Shown piece after piece: positions 54,851-64,000 of a stretch of 64,000 nt of DNA. The stretch spans positions 186,001 through 250,000 of the forward strand of contig JASANH010001265.1 of the NCBI GenBank assembly GCA_030248295.1, given 5' to 3'. The notes under the pieces are model-generated. The model saw only the letters and a program-made list of their open reading frames with translations, did no database searches and was not told the origin of the DNA. The stretch comes from Mesodorylaimus sp. YZB2_4. Lineage: Eukaryota > Nematoda > Enoplea > Dorylaimida > Dorylaimidae. The translations under genes were made by a program, and so were the position numbers. The stretch's first letter is position 1, and each line of letters begins with the position of its first letter.

Positions 54851-57512
54851 ATGGATGAACATTATGATTGCATCGTATTGGGTACCGGTTTGACGGTAAG
54901 TTGTTGGCTATTTCATTGATATGGAAAATACGATTTGTGTTTCTTGTGTAGGAATGCATTGTCTCCGGTATGTTGTCGGTTAGTGGCAAGAAAGTGTTGC
55001 ACATCGATCGAAACAACTATTATGGTGGTGAAAGCGCTTCGTTGACACCGCTAGAACAGGTATGGTCTGCAGGGTCTGGTGGTGTCTTAGAATGGTGAGG
55101 GGGTATAGGGGGTAAGGGAACGAAGGGTAGCAGAAGAGAAACCGAGCGGCCGCGGTGGTGCAGCGGTTCAGCGGTTCAGCATTCGTCTCTCCGTATTGTT
55201 TGGCCGGACTCGTCCCGGGTTTGATCCCTGGTGATGAAAGTCGTTTTGCGAACCATAAACCCTCGCTGACCTTGCACGCCAGGCCGTGGGTGACTCACCC
55301 GGTACCCTACTGTAGAGCACTGACAGGATTCACAGCTCAAACGCCATCGTCCGAGGAATTCTATGTCCTGTCCAGGATGCCCTCACGTGGAGGTGCTCCT
55401 AGTTGGACACGCAGAGGGACGCTGCTGTGTGTGCTGGTCCCCGCACAGCCTGGCTTAGTTTGACTACTGGCCCGCTAGAGGCAGAGACGGTCTCCATTAT
55501 CCAAGTGCCAACATGTTATTTATGGGCTTCCTGTAGAATGCTGAGAATAGGGGTCAAAGAAGAGTCGGTTCTGACCAACTCTGGTACTCCATTCGATCTT
55601 GTCTGGCCAGCAGTTATGCCTTATAAGCGAGTGTGGTACTTTTTCTTCGTTTAGTTGTTCGAGAAGTTTATGCCCGGTAGCAAACCACCGGAGGAAATGG
55701 GACGTGGACGCGATTGGAACGTGGATATTATCCCGAAAATGATTATGGCTAATGGTGAGTGAGAAATGTTGCAATGGCCGAATGAGCTGATTGTAAAATT
55801 TATTTTTAGGCGAATTGGTGAAACTGCTGATCCATACTGGAGTGACACGTTATTTGGAATTCAAATCAATCGAAGGCTCTTACGTTTACAAGGGTGGGAA
55901 GGTGTACAAGGTACCGGCCGATGAGATGGAAGCGTTGTCTACGAGTGAGAACGATTGTGGTTTTCTTTCAGTGTGGATGAAGCAGAATGTTATAATTTTA
56001 GGTTTAATGGGAATGTTTGAAAAACGACGGTTCAAGAAGTTCTTGGTTTTCGTCCAAAATTACGACGAAAAGAATCCGCAAACGTGGGATGGCGTTGACG
56101 CGAAAAAGACCACGATGGCTGAGCTGTATAAAAAATTCGAGCTAGACGATAATACGGCTGATTTTACGGGACACGCGCTGGCGTTGTATCGCGATGACAA
56201 GTAAGGAGGTGATGGGCGAAAGGGGAGTGCGGGAGTACCTCCTTAGTGGGGCGATTTTTTTACTAAGGTTCCCCCTGGTCATTCTGAAGCATTGTTTCAG
56301 CTATAAGCAAGAACCGTGCGATGAAACGATCAAAAGGATCAAGCTATACAGTGATTCATTGGCTCGCTACGGAAAGAGTCCCTACTTGTACCCATTATAC
56401 GGCTTGGGCGAATTGCCGCAGGGCTTTGCTCGCTTGAGCGCCATCTATGGAGGAACGTACATGCTAGACAAGCCGGTCGACGAAATTGTGTTCGAAAATG
56501 GCAAAGTGGTGGGCGTGAGATCGGGAAACGAAATCGCCAAGTGTAATCAAGTCTATTGCGATCCGTCCTACGCCCCGAATAAAGTGAAGAAAGTGGGACA
56601 GGTGAGGGTCGACTGTTATTGAGAATAGACGGTGTAAATGTTAATGTTTTTATCTGTTTCCAGGTTATTCGCGCAATCTGCTTGCTGAATCATCCCATTC
56701 CGGGTACGAACGACGCGCAATCCACGCAGATCATCATTCCGCAGAAGCAAGTAAATCGGCACTATGGTGAGTTTTTTTCTTGGACTAGTTTTGGGTGAGA
56801 GTGTAGCCACGTGCGATTTCAGATATTTATGTATCGGTGGTATCGCACACTAACATGGTGGCAGCAAAGGGATGGTACATCGCCATTGTCAGCACGACTG
56901 TCGAAACGAACAATCCAGAAGCGGAGATTCAACCGGGCTTACAACTGTTGGGTCCTATTGCCCAAAAGTGAGTACCCGCTTGGAACATGTACAGATGATC
57001 GGATAGTTGCTGGCCCGGCCATCCTCCCCTGGGTCTCATGGAAGAGTCGTAGAGGGCTCTCCTTGGTTTTGTTTTACCCTCCACTGACATGATGGAGTGA
57101 AAAAATTAACGAGTCGTCAGAAGTTATTGTAGAAACAAGGAAACTTAAAAAGTAAAAAGAAATTTAAGTTTTACTACGAATTCAAATTTAACGTTAGCAA
57201 ATGACGGGAAATTTGCGAGGTCCTGTCCCACTATGTGGCCCTTGACACGGCTTGGAAGCTGCGAAGAAATGTAGCTGGTTAGTGAGAGTGGAGTGAAATG
57301 GTTGCTGGTCTTTTAGGTTCGTGTTCGTGTCGGACCTGTATGATCCATTGGACGATGGGAAGGAAAGCCAATTATTCATCAGTAAATCTTACGATGCGAC
57401 GTCGCATTTCGAAACCACTTGCGATGATGTGTTGGACGTATTCCAGCGTGGAACTGGACAACAGTTTGATTTCTCAAAGATCACCCATTTGACGTTGGAG
57501 GACACGGAATAG
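54851..57512 (+). CDS. GDI: Rab GDP dissociation inhibitor
   Basis: Rab GDI extracts GDP-bound prenylated Rab proteins from membranes and recycles them through the cytosol. About ten exons give the full protein. The FAD-like N-terminal fold is [20 protein letters not shown], followed by [17 protein letters not shown]. The Rab-binding platform follows, with [57 protein letters not shown] and [15 protein letters not shown]. Later conserved parts are [29 protein letters not shown] and [11 protein letters not shown]. The end is [14 protein letters not shown] through THLTLEDTE. There is no C-terminal prenylation or REP-specific insertion, so GDI rather than REP. Intron 2 carries a family B SINE in sense orientation. 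Confidence 0.96.
55148..55470 (+). repeat. SINE family B, copy in Rab GDI intron
   Basis: CGGCCGCGGTGGTGCAGCGG head, B-box-like GGGTTTGATCCCTGG, GCGAACCATAAACCCTCGC and CACGCCAGGCCGTGGGTGA match the copies at 33215 and 40708 in order. A short piece GCGGTTCA is duplicated next to the head. A tail-like fragment in opposite orientation lies at about 55595-55635. Confidence 0.8.
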
Positions 57513-58189
57513 GCTGGGCCAGGAGGGGGAGTGGGGGAGGTCTAAAACGAATGTGTCGGTATTCTATGATGGGGCGCTGATGGAAGTATCGACTGGCTTA
57601 CCATTTCTTTTTTAATCTGGTTTGTTCACGCGTGTTGTCACGCTTTTTTTCGCTTACGTTAACATTTATTTCATACAAGGCGCCTTGACGGAAAGCGCAC
57701 GGACTTAGTAGACATATACCTGATTGATTCTTTCCCCTTCTCTCCCCGCCTTGGGCAAGGAAGTGATCGAAATCGTGGTTGTCGTGGTGAGGCGTATTTA
57801 TATAAGACAAAATTTAGCGAAAATTTTTTCAGTGTTTGTGATGCATTATGTCATTGTCGTAATTTGTACTCGGTGTTTGCGTCCGCTTTGGTTGCCCTAA
57901 TTACACGTTCTTTGGCGTAATCACGGTTTGGGACTGACTTTTACGATGCTTCTCCCAATGCACCTAGTGTTTGGATGACATTGATTTGCTTACGTAAATT
58001 CATGTGTTTGTGGCGCACATTCCTTTTCAGGCGAATACAGCCGGCGGTGGGTGTTGCTGTTTTATGGTAAGAGTAAACTGGCATTGATGGCTGGGGTTTG
58101 ATCAAGCGAGATTATGCACCGAATATGTATTATGCCAGGCTAGCATAAAACAAGAGCAATTACGCAAAACGATGCTAGCCCGCTTCGGA
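57513..58189. other. Gap between Rab GDI and GRP94 promoter
   Basis: Mostly T-rich sequence that may include the Rab GDI 3' region. No coding exon or repeat family member is recognised. Confidence 0.4.
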
Positions 58190-58196
58190 CACGTCA
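58190..58196 (-). promoter_or_regulatory. UPRE-like XBP1/ATF6 core upstream of GRP94
   Basis: On the minus strand the sequence reads GATGACGTGTCC, containing the TGACGTG core of the unfolded-protein response element. It lies about 300 bp upstream of the GRP94 start codon and close to an exact ER stress element. Alone, a 7-bp match is weak; position makes it plausible. Confidence 0.5.
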
Positions 58197-58257
58197 TCGT
58201 TTCGAATGTGCTGTAGGAATCGTTGGCGAGGGGCGGAGTCAGCCTTGGCTGCGATAG

Positions 58258-58276
58258 CCAATCAGAAACGACCACG
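58258..58276 (+). promoter_or_regulatory. ER stress response element (ERSE), exact CCAAT-N9-CCACG
   Basis: CCAAT at 58258-58262, a 9-nt spacer, then CCACG at 58272-58276: a perfect match to the ERSE consensus bound by NF-Y with ATF6 or XBP1. It is 215 bp upstream of the start codon of GRP94, the classical ERSE-controlled gene. Confidence 0.8.
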
Positions 58277-58306
58277 CGGCCAGGCTGCACGCCCAACCTT
58301 GGCGAG

Positions 58307-58325
58307 CCAATCGACGATGGCCAGC
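58307..58325 (+). promoter_or_regulatory. Second ERSE-like element, imperfect
   Basis: CCAAT at 58307-58311, a 9-nt spacer, then CCAGC at 58321-58325, two positions off CCACG. GRP94/GRP78 promoters usually carry several ERSE copies, some imperfect, so this may contribute or may simply be an NF-Y site. Confidence 0.5.
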
Positions 58326-58491
58326 AGTGTCGTAGAAGCTTCTGGGCTTGAATTCGGTCAACTTTTCTGGCTGGTCTGTTTGGCATTGGGTAAATTTACT
58401 GTCTAGACGGGAAGTTGGACGAAGAATTCGAGCTTTAGTTTGACTGGTGTCTAGGTCTATATTGTATTCGTTGGGGCAAGACCGATTTACA

Positions 58492-62211
<3,720 letters not shown>

Positions 62212-62487
62212 TGGTCAATTGAGAAAGCCTAGACTCAAATTTTCGTAATTAAAATTTACGGGACTTCTTTAATTTATGCACTATTGATAACACTGTTATG
62301 TGTGCACGGTCGTGATACCTTGGTCTAACATGTCGGTAAATGATGTGCTAAGAATTCGTTACTCGAGGAGGTTGTTTCTTGTTTTCTCTTCCATGTTTGC
62401 CCGTCGTGATTCTATGAGGTTTTTGATTGTCTGAACTAAATACAATTTATAAAGTAGCAGTCTCCGCAACACTACGCCCAATCTAGC

Positions 62488-64000
62488 TTACAAGGAGAAC
62501 ACTGCGCCTTGCCCAGTATTACCATCAAATACGAAAGTGTTATTCACAGGGACATACTGGTGCGTTATCAACTTGACTATTTCTTGTGCCGCAGCGCCGC
62601 CCAAAAACGAAGCTATGGCGTGCACTTCGGATCCACCATATCGACACACTTCCTCCACAGCGTCTTTCAATTTGGGGATCTTGTCTTTGTGGCCGATCAA
62701 CTTGACCACTCGACTTTCAACACGAGTCACCAGTTCGTCTTTGTCCCCATCGTCGTCCTTGGCGCACGGGTATCGACCATGGACACCAAAAAAATCCTCG
62801 CATTCGGTCAAGAGCAAATACCAAAGAGCGTTTAGATTGGCTTCGTTTTCAAATTCTGCTAAAAATGGTTCATTTTTCATTCCGAAATCGTGTTCTTCAT
62901 TCAAAGTTGAAGAATTTCTTATCAATCGTAGACAAGATGCATTCTTGCAGAATAGACGCGTTTCTGAAAATGGAATTTGACGTTGTAATTTGTTTGCGAC
63001 TTCTGATGCATAGGAATGAATGATGGACGTTTCCTCGTCAGCTTTTCTTATAAATATATTTTGCAATTTAATATAACGCTCTGAATCCGAGATCATGTCT
63101 GGCAGGACACCTCTGATCGGCAATCGACCGCGTTCCTTGACGAAACGATTGAGAGCGTTGCAAAGAAGCCAGAAATTTGAACTGGATGATGTTAAATTGA
63201 TGGCCGATTCATCGTTAAGAATATTTTTAGTCTCAAGCGGAACCACCGTTTCGGTCATTGCCGTATTGACGGCGTTGATGGCTTCCTGAAAATTTTCTTC
63301 GTCCAACATTCCTTTCTCGTCCGGATGACGCATGGAGAGTAAAATATCTTTCAACTCTCTCTTATCTTTGTAAGATTGCGGAAAAGCAGCTGCGTCGTTT
63401 TTTCGTTTACGCCAGGTCTCCAACGCCTTGAAAAGTAAAATCAAATACGGAGTGTGGCTGTGATCTTTGTGATTCATCGATTCCAAATCGGTCGATTCGA
63501 CTAATTGGACGAGTTCGGGGAACGGTTGATCCAGCATAAAATTGGGCAAAGGATTATCCGGATGTGCTTCAACAATTTGATGCTCTTTGACCAATTTGCG
63601 GATATAGCCGATCAATCCGTACGATTGGCCGATTACAAACGGGATGCCACGATTGAACAGATAGTCACCCAAAGACGATATCGTCGTACGTTTAAGATTC
63701 GTGCCAATAACCACCGTAAATTGATCAAAGATCGAAAATCCGTGTTGAGCAATGGCCTTCTCCGGAGAGAAATCTACGTGATGCCCTCGAACATCGGGAT
63801 TCAGTTCCTGAAATGAATAAATTTTCAGTTTTATAACTTTTACAACAAGAGATACCTTACTCGCAGCAGTTCGCAAGCCACCTTGGCGCGAGACTGTCCG
63901 ATGAATTCGCTTTCCAAGAAGAAATTTGCTCCAACATCGGATCCGGAAACTAATTCGCCATCGAAAATTGTAAAATCGCCAACGCCGGGTAGAATTAAAC
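62488..64000 (-). CDS. NAE1: NEDD8-activating enzyme E1 regulatory subunit (partial, 5' end outside window)
   Basis: NAE1/APP-BP1 pairs with UBA3 to activate NEDD8 for cullin modification. The window contains the C-terminal roughly 480 residues in two exons. The one cut by the window edge (63893-64000) has LPGVGDFTIFDGELVSGSDV and NFFLESEFIGQSRAKVACEL. The long last exon starts ELNPDVRGHHVD and has FDQFTVVIGTNL, PFVIGQSYGLIGYIR, LDQPFPELVQLVES, HSHTPYLILLFKALETWR, LPIRGVLPDMISDSERYIKL and FFGVHGRYPC. The conserved end is GGSEVHAIASFLGGAAAQEI, VKLITHQYVPVNN and GQGAVFSL. As the non-catalytic half it lacks the E1 active-site Cys. It is convergent with GRP94, with about 280 bp between stops. Confidence 0.96.
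   Translation of the reverse strand, partial: FNSTRRWRFYNFRWRISFRIRCWSKFLLGKRIHRTVSRQGGLRTAASKVSLVVKVIKLKIYSFQELNPDVRGHHVDFSPEKAIAQHGFSIFDQFTVVIGTNLKRTTISSLGDYLFNRGIPFVIGQSYGLIGYIRKLVKEHQIVEAHPDNPLPNFMLDQPFPELVQLVESTDLESMNHKDHSHTPYLILLFKALETWRKRKNDAAAFPQSYKDKRELKDILLSMRHPDEKGMLDEENFQEAINAVNTAMTETVVPLETKNILNDESAINLTSSSSNFWLLCNALNRFVKERGRLPIRGVLPDMISDSERYIKLQNIFIRKADEETSIIHSYASEVANKLQRQIPFSETRLFCKNASCLRLIRNSSTLNEEHDFGMKNEPFLAEFENEANLNALWYLLLTECEDFFGVHGRYPCAKDDDGDKDELVTRVESRVVKLIGHKDKIPKLKDAVEEVCRYGGSEVHAIASFLGGAAAQEIVKLITHQYVPVNNTFVFDGNTGQGAVFSL

Noticed and set aside
55595..55635. Separate repeat feature in the Rab GDI intron
   Set aside because: Only a 40-bp SINE B tail match; mentioned with the neighbouring copy.

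Overview
This is a eukaryotic, animal nuclear window. It holds interrupted genes with mostly short GT-AG introns whose 3' ends read TTTTAG or TTTCAG, separated by tRNA-derived SINEs and decayed transposons. The spliced Ras protein has Asp at position 11 (GDGGVGKS) and a VNEAKSF stretch, which I associate with nematode LET-60 rather than insect or vertebrate Ras. A nematode is therefore my first guess. It would not be a close relative of Caenorhabditis, because of the SINEs, a prolyl 3-hydroxylase and a glutaredoxin-fused thioredoxin-reductase-like gene. Another ecdysozoan lineage is possible. Spans given for multi-exon genes run from start to stop codon with introns included; exon borders were read by eye.

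Layout. 1-4.9 kb: a tRNA-derived SINE, a dead Tc1/mariner transposase and a secreted Kazal-repeat gene (-). 4.9-7.8 kb: an ankyrin-repeat protein (-). 7.8-11.7 kb: repeat-rich, with LTR-like and SINE pieces. 11.7-15.2 kb: a thioredoxin-glutathione-reductase-like gene (-) that has lost key cysteines. 15.5-19.9 kb: NOP9 (-). 20.3-21.8 kb: Ras (-). 22.7-32.5 kb: vinculin (-), with a large in-frame extra exon and candidate alternative first exons. 33-37 kb: SINEs, a transposon-like element with terminal inverted repeats and a LINE reverse-transcriptase remnant. 37.4-41.9 kb: leprecan-type prolyl 3-hydroxylase (+). 42.6-44.2 kb: zinc alcohol-dehydrogenase-like MDR enzyme (-). 44.8-46.7 kb: ING3 (-), head to head with BORCS6 (+, 47.0-48.1 kb). 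49.1-52.1 kb: an unrecognised membrane-anchored Cys-rich protein (+). 52.3-54.1 kb: NDUFA6 then COQ3 (+), closely spaced. 54.9-57.5 kb: Rab GDI (+). 58.5-62.2 kb: GRP94/endoplasmin (+). 62.5-64.0 kb: the NEDD8 E1 subunit NAE1/APP-BP1 (-), cut by the window end.

Most genes are unrelated housekeeping genes. Exceptions with visible logic are the NDUFA6-COQ3 pair (complex I and ubiquinone), the ING3/BORCS6 shared promoter interval, and the GRP94 promoter, which carries an exact ER-stress element.

The points most worth a second look are: the TGR-like flavoprotein with altered redox centres; the vinculin insert and alternative 5' exons; the 820-bp transposon-like element; and the GRP94 stress-response sites. 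I saw no CRISPR array, bacterial operon or intact virus-like element.
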